Source of the DNA: Penium margaritaceum
Lineage: Eukaryota; Streptophyta; Zygnematophyceae; Desmidiales; Peniaceae
Assembly (NCBI GenBank): GCA_023375785.1
Contig: SZWC01007310.1
Coordinates: 61,677 to 93,765 of the forward strand
DNA length: 32,089 bases
Reading direction: 5' to 3'
Shown: one piece after another, positions 21,059-32,089 of the stretch
Layout of the letters: every line of letters begins with the position of its first letter
Position numbering within the stretch: position 1 is the first letter of the stretch
Program-made: the position numbers and the translations under genes
The notes under the pieces: generated by a model
The model's input: only the letters and a program-made list of their open reading frames with translations
Databases searched by the model: none
What the model was told of the DNA's origin: nothing

Positions 21059-21871
21059 GGTTGCACGGAGTGGTACAGAGTTGTACATAACTATATGGAG
21101 TTTTAAAGAGTTTCATAGAGTTTATGGAGCTGTTTTGAGTTAAACGCATTTCATGGAGTTGAACAGAGTTTTACGGAGTTGGACATAGCAGTATTGAGTT
21201 GTACAAAGTTGTACAGATTTGTTCGGAGTTGCACAAAGTTGTGGGGAGTTCTACGGAATTGTACGGAGTTGTATGGAGTTGTACAATGGTGTACAAAGTT
21301 GTATGGTTTTTAACAAAGTCATACGGGCTTGTGTCCAGAGTTTCAGAGTTGTTAAGAGTTACACAAATTTGTACGGAATTGTACAGAGTTGTACAAAGTT
21401 GCAGGGGTTTTTAGAAGTTATACAAATATACATGTAATTGCAAAGAGTTGTACGGAGTTCAACGGAGTTGTACAGAGTTGTACGGGGGTGTAAGGAGCTG
21501 TACGAGGTTGTATGGAGCTGTACAGAGTTGTACGGAGCTGTACAAGGTTACATGGAGTGTTGTGGAGTTTTACAGAATTTTTTGGAGTTGTACACAGGTG
21601 TATAGAGTTGTACTGAGCTAAACGGATTTGTATGGAGTTGTACGGAGTTGAACGGATGTGTACGGAGTTGTATTGAGTTGTACAGAGTTGTACAGTGTTG
21701 TATGGAGTTGTTTGGAGTTGTCCAGAGTTGTAAAGAGTTGTACGGAGTTGAACGGACTTGTACAGAGATGTACGGAGTAATACAGGGTTGTATAAAGTTA
21801 TGTGAAGCTCCACGGAGTTGTACTCAGCCGTAACAAGTTCTATGGAGTTGTATGGCATTATATGGAGTTGT
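21059..21871 (-). repeat. 10-bp satellite, block E (same strand as block D)
   Basis: About 80 copies continue block D after the interruption. The block passes directly into the 11-bp satellite at ~21872. Confidence 0.92.
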
Positions 21872-24800
21872 GCAGCTAGGGAACAACTAGGGTGCAACAA
21901 GGGTGCAACTAGGGTGAAACCAGGGTACAATTGTGATACAACTCGAGCGCAACTAGGGCACAACTAGGGCGCAAGTAGGATGCAACTAGGCACAAGTAGG
22001 GCACAATTAGGGACAACTACGGTGCTACCAGGATGAAACTAGGATGCAACTTGGGCGCAACTAAGGCATAGCTTGGCCACCACTAGGATGCAGCTAGGGC
22101 CCAACTAGGGCACAACTAGGGCCCAACAACGATGCATTAAGGGCGTAATTATGGTGCAACTAGGGTGTAACTAGGACACAACTAGGATAAAACGTGGGCG
22201 TGGGGTGTGTAACTAGGGCTGGACTGGGAGCAAATAGGGCACAACTAGAGTGCAACAGGAACATAACTAGGATACAACTAGGGTACAGCTAGAGCAGAGT
22301 TTGGGCGTAATTAGAGCCAAACGAGGGTGCAACTAGGACACAACAAGGGTGCAGCTAGAGCACAACTAAGGCACAACCATGGTGCAACTAGGGTGCAAAA
22401 TTGCATCTAGGGCAGAACTTGGGCACAACTAAGGCTCAAATACGGTGCAACAAGGGTGCAATTATGGTTCAACTAGAGAGCAACTGGGAAGAAACTATGG
22501 TGCAACTAGGATGCAACTGGCGTGCAACTAGGGGCGCAAATTGGGCACAACTAGGATGCAACTTGGGAGCAACTAGGACTCAACTAGGGTGCAAATAGGG
22601 TGCAACTAGGGAACAGCTAGGCGTAACCAGGGTGCAAGTAGGCACAACTAGGGAACAACTACAGTGCAACTAAGGCGCAACTGAGGTGCAACTAGGGTGA
22701 AGATGGGGTACAACTAGGACGTGACTAGGGCGCAACAAGGGCACAAATGGACCACAACAAGAGCACAGTTAGGGTGCAAGTAGGCCGCATCTAGGCCGCA
22801 ACAAGGGTGCAAATAGGGTCCAACCAGGGCGCAACCACTCCGCAAGTAGGACACAACTAGTGCACAACTATTGTGCAAATAGGGTGAAACTATTGCACAA
22901 CTAAGGTGCAGCTAGGGAGGAAATAGGTCGCAACTTGGGTGCATCTAGGGAAAAATTAGAGTGTAACTAGGACACAACTAGGGCACAACTTGGATGCAAC
23001 TAGGGCTGAAATAGGCCATAACTAGGACGCAACTCAGACTCACATACGGTGCAATTAGTGCATAACTAGAGCACAATGAGGCGGAAGTAGGGCGCAACTA
23101 GGGTACAACCACGGTGCAAACAGGATGCAACTAGGGTGCAACTTGGGCCCAACAAGGGTGCAGCTAGGGCAGGACTAGGATGCAGATAAAGCGCAACTAG
23201 GGCGCAACTAAGATGCTACTCGGGTGCAACTAGGGTGCATCTAGGACACAACTAGGATGTAACTAGGGCACACCTAGGAAGCAATGGGAGCGTTACTGGG
23301 ACACAACTGAGACATAACTAGGGCACAACTAGGGAGTAACTAGGGCCTAACTAAGGTGCATTTAGGATGCAACTTGGGTACAACTAGGCTGAAACTAGGC
23401 TGTAACTAGGGCATAACTTAGGCACATCTAGGGCACAACTACGGCACAACTTTGACATAACTAGGGCACAACAAAGGTGCAACTAGGGTACAACTAGGGT
23501 GCAACTAGGGTGCAACTTGGGCACAACTAGGTCGCAACTAGGACCCAAGTAGAATGTATATATGATGCAACTAGGACTCAACTAGGACACGACTAGGGTG
23601 CAACTAAGGTATGACTAGGGCGCAACTAGGATACAACTAGGAATCAACAAGGGCACAACAAGGGCACTACTTGGGCTCCACATGGACACAACTAGGTCGT
23701 AACTAAGGTGTTACTAGGAAGTGACTACGATGCAACTGGGGCGCAACTAGGCGTAAATATACACAACTAGGATACAACCGGGCCGCAACTAGGCGTAAAC
23801 ATACACAACTAGGATGCAAATAGGGTGCAACTAGGGTGCAATAATGGCGCAACTAGGACATAACTAGGGTGCAACAAGACCATAACTAGGTCGCAACTAG
23901 GGCACAACTATGGAATGACTGGGGCACAAGTAGAACACAATTAGGGGACAACTAGGGTGCAACTACGGTGCAACTAAAGCACAACTTGGGTGCAACTAGG
24001 GCACAACTAGGGTGAAACAAGGACACCATGAGAACAAAACTAGGGCATAACTAGAGTACAACTAGAGCACAACTAGGGCACAACAAGGGCCATACTAGGG
24101 CACAACAAGGACGCATCTAAGACGCAACTTGGGTGCAACTTGGGCGCAGCTAGGGTGCAACCAAGGTGCAACTAAGGTGCAACTAGGCTGCAACTAGGGC
24201 GCAACCAGGGCGCAACGAGGGCGCAACCATGGCATAACTAGGGTACAACTAGCACACCTAGGGCATGTTTACAGTGCAACCAGCACCTATCTAGGCTACA
24301 ACTAGGGCGCAACTAGGGCGTGACTAGGGTGCAACTTCGTTACAACCAGGGCACAACTAGTGCGCAACTAGGGTGTAACTAGGACATAGTTATGGCGTAA
24401 CCATGGCAGAATCAGGACGCAACTCTGGTGCAACTTGGGTGAAACAAGGGCACAACTAGGGCACAATTAGGACGCAACAAGGAAACAACTAGGACACCGC
24501 TAAGGCACAACTAGGGCACAAGTAGATTCAACTAGGGAACAACTTGGGCACAACTAGGGTAGAGCTAGGGTTCAACTAGGGTGCAACAAGGGCACAACTA
24601 GGGCCCAACAAGGGCACAACTAGGGCACAACTAGCCTGCAAATGAACCACAACTTGGGCACAATTAAGCCGCAACTAGGATGCAACTAAGGGGTAACTAG
24701 GGCACATCTTGGTTGCATCTAGGGCGTCACAAGGGCGCAACAAGGACGTAACCACGGTGCAACTAGGACGCAACTATGACGAAACAAGGGTACACCCAGG

Positions 24801-26275
24801 GTACAACTAGGGCGCAAGAGGGCACAACCATGGTGCAACTAAGGCACATGTAGGGAACAAGTAGGGTGCAACTTGGGCACAACTAGGGCACAGTTATGGC
24901 GCAACTAGGGAAAAACAAATTCAAAACAAGGGCGTGAGTAGGGAACAAACTAAGGCGCAACTAGGGCACAACTAGGGTGAAAGCAGGGTACAACTTAGTT
25001 GTAACTAGAACACCAGTAGGTCGCAACTAGAGTGGAACTAGGGCACAACTAGAGCGTAGCTAGGCTGGAACTGGAGTTCACCGAACACACAACAAGGGAG
25101 CGACTAGGGTGCAACTAGAGTGTAGGTAGGGTACCACTAGGGCAAAACTAGGTCGCAATTGGGGAGAAAACGGGGGGTAACTACGGTGCAACTAGGTCCA
25201 AGCAGGCTTTGACTAGGAAGCTACTAGGGTTCAACTAGGGCGTAATTAGGGTGCAACTAGGGTACATCTAGGGCATTACTAGGGTGTCACTAGGAAGGAA
25301 CCAGGGCACAACTAGGTCTGAACTATGGCACAACTAGGGCACAACTAGGATGCAACCAGGGTGCAACTAGGATGCAACTAGGGTGCAACTAGGATACAAG
25401 TAGGTTGCAACCAAGACACATCTAGGTTATAGCTAGGGCGCAACTATGAAGCAACTAGGGCACAATGAGGGTGAAACTAGGGCACAAGTTGGACACAAAT
25501 AGCATGCAACTAGGACAAAACTAGGGCGCAACTAGGGTACAACTAGGATACAAACAGGGCACAACCAGGACGGAACGAGGGTTCAATTACGGCGCAACTA
25601 GGATGCAACTAGGGTGCAACTAGGGCGCAGCTGAGGTGCAACTAGGGCACAACTTAGATGTAACTAGGGTGCAATTAGGGCACAAATAGGGCACAAAAGG
25701 CACAACTAGGACACAAATAGCCAGAACTAGGACGCAACTACAAAGTGACTAGCGGGCAACTAGGGCGCAACTAGGATGCATATAGGTTGTAACTAGGCCA
25801 CAACTAGGGAGCAAGTAGGTTACAAGTAGAGCACAACTAGGACACAAATAGGATGCATCTAGACCAGATATAGAGCACAAATAGGGTAGAACTAGGAAGT
25901 AATGAGGCCACAAATAGATCGCATCTAGGGTGCGATGCAACTAGTATTCAACTAGCCCGTCATTAGGTGCAACTGAAGCACAACTAGGGCGCAACTAGGG
26001 AGACATTAGTGCGCAACTGGTGCCTAACTAGGATGCATCTAGGGTGCAACTAGGTTGCAACTAGGGTACAGTTATGGCTGAACTAGGGAGCAACTTGAAC
26101 ACAACTAGGGAAAAACTAGGGATTAACTAGGGAATAACTACACTGTATCTAGGGTACAACTAGGAAACCACTAGAACGTAACTAGGGTGCAAGTAGGGCA
26201 TGAATAGAGTGCAACAAGGGTACAACAAGGGAACAACTAGGGTGCAACTAAGGTACAACTGGGGTGTAACAAGGG
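21872..26275 (-). repeat. 11-bp satellite, block F (GCAACTAGGGT on the plus strand)
   Basis: About 400 units of CAACTAGGG plus a 2-nt variable spacer, period 11. CTAG is the most conserved part; the spacer alternates among GC, CA, TG and TA. It holds almost no open frame because each unit supplies TAG. Confidence 0.95.
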
Positions 26276-28307
26276 GTGCATCCTAGTTGCGCCCTAGTTG
26301 CATTGTAGTTGCGTCCTAGATGTTCCCTAGTTGTATCCAAGTTTCACCCTAGTTTTTCCCTAGTTACACCGTAGTTGGGCCCTGATTGTGCCCTAGTTGC
26401 GCCATAGGTGCACCCTAGTTGCACACTAGTTGTGCCGTAGTTGTACCGTTGCTACACTCTTAGTTGCTCCCTTGTTGTGCCCTATTTGTGGCCTAGTTGT
26501 GTCCCAATTGCAACCTAATTGCACCCTAGTTGCACTCTCGTTGAGGCCTAGTTACACCTTTGTTCCGCCCTCGTTGTGCCATAGTTGTACCATAGTTGTA
26601 CTATGGTTACGTCTTAGTTGCACCCTAGTTTTGCCCTATTTATGCCCTAGTTGTGCCAAAGCTGCATCCTAGTTGTAGTGTAGTTACCTCCAAGTTTTTC
26701 CTAGTGTGTCCAAGTTTGAGCTATTTATGCCTTAGTTGCACCCTGTTCGCATCCAAGTTATACCCCAGTTATGCCCTTGTTGTTCCCTAGTTTCACCCTA
26801 GTTGTGTCCTAGTTGCGTCCTAGTTGCAGCTAAGTTGCAACCAAGTTGCATCCTAGTTGTGTCCTAGTTGCACCCTAGTTACATCCTAGTTGTGCCCTAC
26901 TTGTGCCCTTGTTGTGTCCAAGCTGTCCACTATTTGTGCCCTACTTGCACCCTTGTTGCATCCTAGTTGCACCCTAGTTGCACCCTTGTTTCACACTGTT
27001 TGTACCCTATTTGTGTTGTAGTTGTCCCGTTGTTGCACCCAAGTTGTGCCACAGTTGCGCCCTGGTTGCTTCCTATTTGCACTATAGTTGTGTCCTAGTT
27101 GCGCTCTAGTTTTGACCTACTTGTGCCGTAGTTATGTCTTAGTCGTGTCATAATTGCACCATGTCTGTGCCCTAACCTCTCCATAATTGTGCCCTAGTTG
27201 TACCAAATTTGCACCGTAGTTGCGTCCTAGTTGCACCCTAGTTGCATACTAATTGCACCACTGTTACACCCTACTTGTGCCCTAGTTTTGCCCTAGTTGC
27301 ATCCTAGTTACACCCTAGTTACACCCTAGTTGCATCCTAGTTGCGCCCTAGTCCGCCCTAGTTAGGCCCCAATTGCGCCCTAGTTGTACACTAGTTGCAC
27401 CGCAGTGGTGACCTAGTTGTGCCTTAGTTGTGCCCTGGTTGCTCCCTAGTTCCCTCATTGTACCCTAGCTGCACCTTTGTTGTGCCCTTGTTGCATCTTG
27501 GTTATGCCTTAGTTACACCCTGGTTACACCTTAGTTACATCCTTGTTGCGCCCTAGCTTCACCCTAATAGTCCCTAGTTGCGCACTAGTTGTGCCAAAGT
27601 TGAGCCCTAGTTGCGTCCTAGTTGCACTGTTGTTGCTACCTAGTTACACCCTAGTTGTGTCCAAGCTACACCGTGGTTGCACGCTAGCTGCACCTTAGTT
27701 GCTTTCTAGTTGTGCCCTTGTTGTGCCCTAGTTGCGCCTGAGTTCCGCCATAATTGCACCCTAATTGCGCCCTTTTGGCATCCTAGCTTCACTTAAGTTG
27801 CGCACTAAGTGTACCCTAGTTGTGCCATGATTGTGTCCTAGTTTCACCGTAGTTGTGCCCTAGTTGCGGCCTAGGTGTGGCCTACTTGCGTCCTAGTTGC
27901 TCCCTAGTTGCACCGTAGTTGAAACCTTGTTGCGCCCGACTATTGTCCTAGTGATGCCTTAGTTGCGCTCTTGATGTTTCCTAGTTTGCGCCCAAGTCAC
28001 GCCCCAGTTTTTCCCTAGTTGTGCCCTTGTTGTGCCATAGTTGGGCCCTATTTGTGCCTACTTGCACCTTAGTTGCGTCCTAGTAACGCCGCAATTTTGC
28101 CCTAGTTGCGTCTTAGTTACGCCCTAGTTACGTCCTACTTCCGTCCCAGTTGCACCTAAGTTGCACCCTAGTACCATTGTTGGACCACAGTTTCCCCTAT
28201 TTGTGTCTTAGTTGTGAATTTTTTGTGTCCTTATTGTGCCCTTGTTTCACAATAGATGCGCCCTCTGCGTCCTCGTTGCATCCTAGTTGCACCCTAGTCT
28301 CCCCCTA
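26276..28307 (+). repeat. 11-bp satellite, block G (inverted: CCTAGTTGCAC on the plus strand)
   Basis: About 185 units read on the opposite strand from block F. The switch occurs within about 20 bp at 26270-26285. The block is interrupted at ~28308 by the copia fragment. Confidence 0.95.
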
Positions 28308-28342
28308 GAAATAGAAACTACCTCATGCACAGGTTGGGGCAT

Positions 28343-29069
28343 TGTTGGTGCAGCTTGTAGAAACTCACGCTTCTTGCTTGCCGCTGTCGCCAAGGCAAAG
28401 CAACAGCGGCTCTGCTGCTCCCTTAGTCTGCTCCACTAGAGTCCAAGCCTAAGAGCTCTGGTTTGTTACTCAGATATACACGCGCCAGAATTCGCATCTA
28501 AACTGTAGCTGGAATGAAGCAATGACTGATTAGGAGTGAAGAATGAGCAAGTGAATGAGACCCCTCTCAGTTAAAGCTTCACCTCAGCTCTGTGAGGCTT
28601 GTTGTTTAGATAACCAGCCAACCAGGTAAATCCTAGCATTGTATTGTCTCGCAGAATTTCCTGGGTGAGCCTTCACAGACACCAAACAGCCCAAAACCCG
28701 GACGTTGTCCGTTTTGCCTAAAAACTGGACCATACCAACATAGCCACGCTGCAAACACAGTTGTGCAGTCAGAATCAGCAAGAAGAATAGCTACGTAGAG
28801 TTACGGCCATCCAAACTTGGTCGCATGCTGCACTACACCTGAGAGCTGTCTATTTCTACTCATGACGTTACAGGCGAGAGTTGCTGCCAATGGAGATGGC
28901 TTTCTGAGGGCGTAGTGTCAGAAGCACGACTTGGCTTCGCGGCAACACGTCCACTCCACTTGACAGCGTCACGTTGGCATCAGCACCTATCTAGTTCGTC
29001 GTCCACACGAGCATGTACACCAGCGGAGAGGTCACAATACGAGTCAGTGAGTCAGTGAGGCAGGCAACA
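28343..29069 (-). mobile_element. Candidate 3' LTR of the copia fragment
   Basis: On the minus strand this 727-bp segment starts TGTTGCC and ends ACCAACA, giving the TGTTG/CAACA ends typical of copia LTRs. A short purine run (GAAGGAG) lies immediately upstream. A stronger purine tract, GGGGAGCATGGGGGAG, lies ~50 bp further upstream (about 29118-29136), so the true LTR start could be there. No second LTR is present for comparison. Confidence 0.42.
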
Positions 29070-29231
29070 CTCCTTCATTATTCAAAGCCTTTAGTGTACA
29101 TGAACATGCAGAGGTAATGCTCCCCCATGCTCCCCAGCCCAACACTCAGTGCAACAGTGAAAGGAGACGGATTACATGTGTAAGAGGATGAGCAACGGGA
29201 ACTCATGCAAGCAGAAGAATCATAACACATG

Positions 29232-31072
29232 CATTCAGGGAAGTAATCCAACCATACTCGCAGCCTTCTTCAATGAATTACACTTGAGCGCCTTGGTGAG
29301 GAAGTCAACCAACTGCTTCATAGTCTTGACCCACACAATGTGAACGCTACCCTCATGCAATAAGGACCGTAGATAGTGATACTCAACATTGATGTGCTTT
29401 GTGTATGCATGGTCGACACCATCATTGTCGACAACCACAGCGGCACTCTCGTTGTCACAATGCAAGGTGATGGACAACACAGACTGACGCAATTCACCCA
29501 GCAAGCAACGCAACCACACCATTTCACATGCGCTAGCGCCCAAAGCCACATACTATGCCTCTGCTGTGCTGCTTGCGACACACCCTTGCTTCCCACTTTG
29601 CCACAATTCTGCCGTGCCCCTGATGAGAAAGATCCAACCAGTGCGGCTCTTCCCATCCGGGCTCCATGCCCAGTCATTGTCAGTATGACCCACGACAACC
29701 ACGGACGGCTGGCACCGGAAATTGAGGCCTCCGCGTGGAGTGGTGACCACACACCGCAACACGCAGACAGCTCCATCAAGGTGCAACTGGAATGAATCCT
29801 GTGATGTCCACCGTTGCACCCTGGGTGCTGGTTTCAATAGCCTTAGCTTTGCTTGCCCATTTGGGGTCATCAAGGTGGAGGCACTGGGGAAAATTGTCAG
29901 GAGATTGGCAAAGCAGTCAGCTATCATCTGAACGTACGCTGTTTGATGTACCCGCATGATGTCGTTTGCGAGATCGAGCTCAATCTCCATGCCGAGAAAC
30001 ACCTTTGTTGGCCCCATATCCTTCATCTTGTAGGTCACCTTCAGCAACTCCTTCACCCGTGGCAAGGTCGGGAGACACGCTGAGTAGGTAGTCCACGTAG
30101 ATGAGGATCGCAGCAAAGGGTGTCCCAGGAGGGGTAATGAAAACTGCCGGGTCAATGGTGTTGCGGACAGATATGTCCTTCAGAAGGGTACGGTTGATCT
30201 CGATGTTCCAGTACCAAGAAGACTAATTGAAGCCATACAAGACCTTCCGTAGTTGCCACACTCGGCCCGTCTCGTCCTCAAAATGAGGGGGCTGGAGCAT
30301 GTAGAGCTCCTCACCATGGAGAGCTTAGTGAAGAAAGGCATTGCTCATGTCCATCTGGTGGAGCTCTCAACCATGCTGTGCGACTAGGCTGAAGAGCGCC
30401 CAGCTGTGGTGAAGCGGCCGATCAGAGACAAGACCTGGTTGTAGTCAACTCTAGTGACCTCGGAGAAGCCCTTGGCGATGGGACCGGTCTTGTACTTATT
30501 CAGAGTGCCATTAGGCTTCCATTTCCGGCAAAAAACCCACTTTGCCCTGATGGACTTGCGGCCGGGGGGAAGCTCCACGAGCTCGTACACTGTGTGCTCG
30601 TCGATGGAAGCCAGCTCCTCCCGGCAGGCAGCCTCCCATTGGTCTGCTTCGGGAGTGGCACGGGCCTCACGGAGGCTCTGTGGGTTGGGTGTCCATGGGA
30701 AAGGCAGTGCCGTCAGCACACGGGTGATGCAAAGTCCTGTAGGAGCCTGGGCCAGGGTGGCAGAGACTGCACAATGATGCTCCTGGGAGATGAGAGCATA
30801 GCCCACGGCCGAGCCTGGATGAATATTCTAAGCAACGAGGCCAAGGGGTGTTAGCCCAAGGACCTTGATCCCGGGCTCACCACTCACAACAGTGTGAGGG
30901 GAGGAAGATGTGTCAACGGGTGTGCTAGTGGCTGGACGGGGGGCCCTGATACGAGGACCTGGGGAGGCGCCGGCTTACGGGGTCGGAGTATGCCACCAGG
31001 AGCACGGGTGTAGACCTGGTGCGCCGGGGTGCTAGTAACGGCACAGGGAGTCCGGCGAGGACAAGGTGGCAA
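29232..31072 (-). pseudogene. pol: copia pol pseudogene (RT and RNase H)
   Basis: The family's polyprotein copies element RNA into DNA. Recognisable in order are the RT N-part (EADQWEAACREELASIDEH, then IRAKWVFCRKWKPNG), the MDMSNAFLH motif with the first catalytic Asp, VWQLRKVLYG, the YVDD site, YKMKDMGPTKVFLGMEI, and RNase H (GHTDNDWAW, SSTAEA, LHCDNESA, TKHINVEYH, VDFLTKAL). Breaks: TAG 30828-30830, a frameshift near 30404, TGA 30367-30369, TAA 30325-30327, TAG 30223-30225, a second frameshift near 30060, and TAG 29553-29555. The active-site YVDD reads YVDY (30088-30099), and the last RNase H Asp of KHID is Asn (29388-29390). About 30-40 residues between RT and RNase H also appear to be missing near 29790-29830. 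It cannot encode an active enzyme. Confidence 0.93.
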
Positions 31073-31092
31073 GGCAGGGATAGGCGCTGGCT

Positions 31093-31995
31093 CATTGTAC
31101 CCTTGTTGTACCCTAGCTGTGCCCTAGTTGTGTCCTAACTTCGCCCTAGTTATGCCTTAGTTGTACCCAATTTGCGCCCAAGTTGCACCCTAGTTGCACC
31201 CTCATTACACCCTAGTTGTACCCTAGTTGCACCCTAGTTGCGCACTAATCTGGCCTTAGTTGCACCCTAGTTATGCCCTAATTGTGCCCTAGTTTTTCCC
31301 TTTGTACAGCCTAGTTACATCCCAGTTGTGCCCTATTTACGCCCTAGTTGCGCCCTAGATAGGCCCTAATTGGCCCTACTTGCGCCCCGATTATTCCCTG
31401 GTTGTGCCCTAGTTGTGTACCTGTTGTGTCTCAATTGCACCCTACTTGCGTCCTAGTTGCGCCTTGTGGTGCCCTTGTTGCGTCCTAGTTGCGCCATAGT
31501 TGCGTCCTAGATACACCCTTGTTGCACCCTATTTGCGCCAAGATCGGCCCTAGTTACGCCCTTGTTGCGCTCTCGTGGTACTCTACTTATGCACTAGTTG
31601 CACACTAGTTGTGCCCTAGTTGTGCCGTAGTTGCACCCTAGTTAGGCCGTAGTTGCGGCCTAGTTGAGGCCTCATTGCGTCTTAGTTGCACCCTAGTTCA
31701 AGCCTAGTCGCACCCTGGTTTTGACCTAGTTGCGCCTTAGTTTCGCTCTTGTTCTGCCCTAGTTGCGCCCAAGTTGCACCCGAGTTGCGTCCTCTTTATA
31801 CCCTGGTTGTGTCATGGTTGGGCTCTAGTTGTGTCCTAGTTTCGCCCTAGTTGTGCCCAAGTTATGCCTCAATCATGCCATAGTTGTGCCCTAGTTATGC
31901 CATAGTTACGTCCTAGGTGCGTCCTAGTTGCGCCTCAGTTGTACCCTAGTTACGCCCTAGTTACGCCCTAGTTACGTCCTAGTTGCGCCTTAGTT
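31093..31995 (+). repeat. 11-bp satellite, block H (continuation of block G)
   Basis: About 82 units of CCTAGTTGCGC type, same strand as block G, resume directly beyond the copia fragment. Confidence 0.94.
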
Positions 31996-32089
31996 GAGGC
32001 TGGCCACCTTCCTATGGGAGTCGCGCCTAGTTTGACCCATCCTCTGGTCCGTACATGTTCCCTTTGTGGATTCCACTGCGGGGGGGGGG
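31996..32089. other. Right end of window, non-satellite
   Basis: About 95 bp of unassigned DNA follow the satellite and end in a G run. The homopolymer at the very end suggests a contig or low-quality edge. Confidence 0.5.

Larger units (their letters stand above)
28308..31092 (-). mobile_element. Truncated, decayed Ty1/copia retrotransposon in the satellite
   Basis: The element reads on the minus strand. From its upstream end it holds a Pro-rich integrase-to-RT linker (about 31072-30830), reverse transcriptase, RNase H to 29232, an untranslated stretch and a candidate 3' LTR. Gag, protease and integrase core are missing, and the linker abuts the satellite at ~31093, so the 5' half is lost. 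The same 11-bp satellite in the same orientation flanks both ends. A ~35-bp stretch at 28308-28342 is neither satellite nor clearly LTR. Confidence 0.85.

Noticed and set aside
21872-26275. Telomere-like repeat, because CCCTAG resembles CCCTAAA
   Set aside because: The period is 11, not 6 or 7, and CTAGTTG is conserved. It is a satellite, not a telomere.
29376-29795. 139-codon plus-strand frame
   Set aside because: Antisense shadow of the copia RNase H region on the minus strand.

Overview
This is eukaryotic nuclear DNA from a large, repeat-rich genome. A plant or streptophyte-alga source is most likely. The grounds are a decayed Ty1/copia pol gene, an LTR followed by a perfect 12-nt primer-binding site for initiator tRNA-Met, a plausible short GT-AG intron, and about 15 kb of short-period satellite. 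I see no bacterial operon structure, no rRNA gene and no CRISPR array. The species cannot be named from the sequence alone, and no intact gene is convincing anywhere in the window.

Layout. 1-1319: pyrimidine-rich DNA, a TCATCR microsatellite and a ~181-bp tandem repeat. 1320-1698: 11-bp satellite (CTAGTTGCACC type). 1699-3530: 10-bp satellite (TACAACTCYG type). 3531-4019: LTR plus primer-binding site, inserted exactly at the satellite edge. 4020-6120: non-coding DNA and a C/G-rich minisatellite, including a perfectly duplicated block around a single N. 6132-6200: a tRNA-like sequence. 7240-8914: fragments that look like one or two acidic or alanine-rich genes, overlapping a ~750-bp long inverted repeat. 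9200-9925: a ~197-bp tandem repeat. 9930-15430: non-coding DNA whose 11190-15090 part is packed with short perfect hairpins. 15431-20483: the 10-bp satellite again, switching strand at ~17040. 20484-21058: a non-satellite interruption. 21059-21871: 10-bp satellite. 21872-28307: 11-bp satellite, switching strand at ~26275. 28308-31092: a truncated, multiply broken copia element inserted in the 11-bp satellite, which resumes at 31093-31995.

Most notable points. (1) Between 11.2 and 15.1 kb there are at least 25 perfect inverted repeats with arms of 6-14 bp and loops of 3-7 nt. The arms are unrelated but several loops recur (GAT, CGGTT, CGACA). This is several times more than I would expect by chance. 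(2) Within it, a related family of GTGC...GCAC hairpins recurs roughly every 67 bp, with compensatory stem changes. (3) The 10-bp and 11-bp satellites share a GTTGYAC core, and its strand flips at most array borders, giving a nested inverted layout. (4) The 10-bp unit places a TA step once per helical turn, opposite a GC-rich half, like a nucleosome-attracting sequence. The long open frames in the 10-bp arrays follow from the unit having no stop codon in any frame, so I do not treat them as genes.
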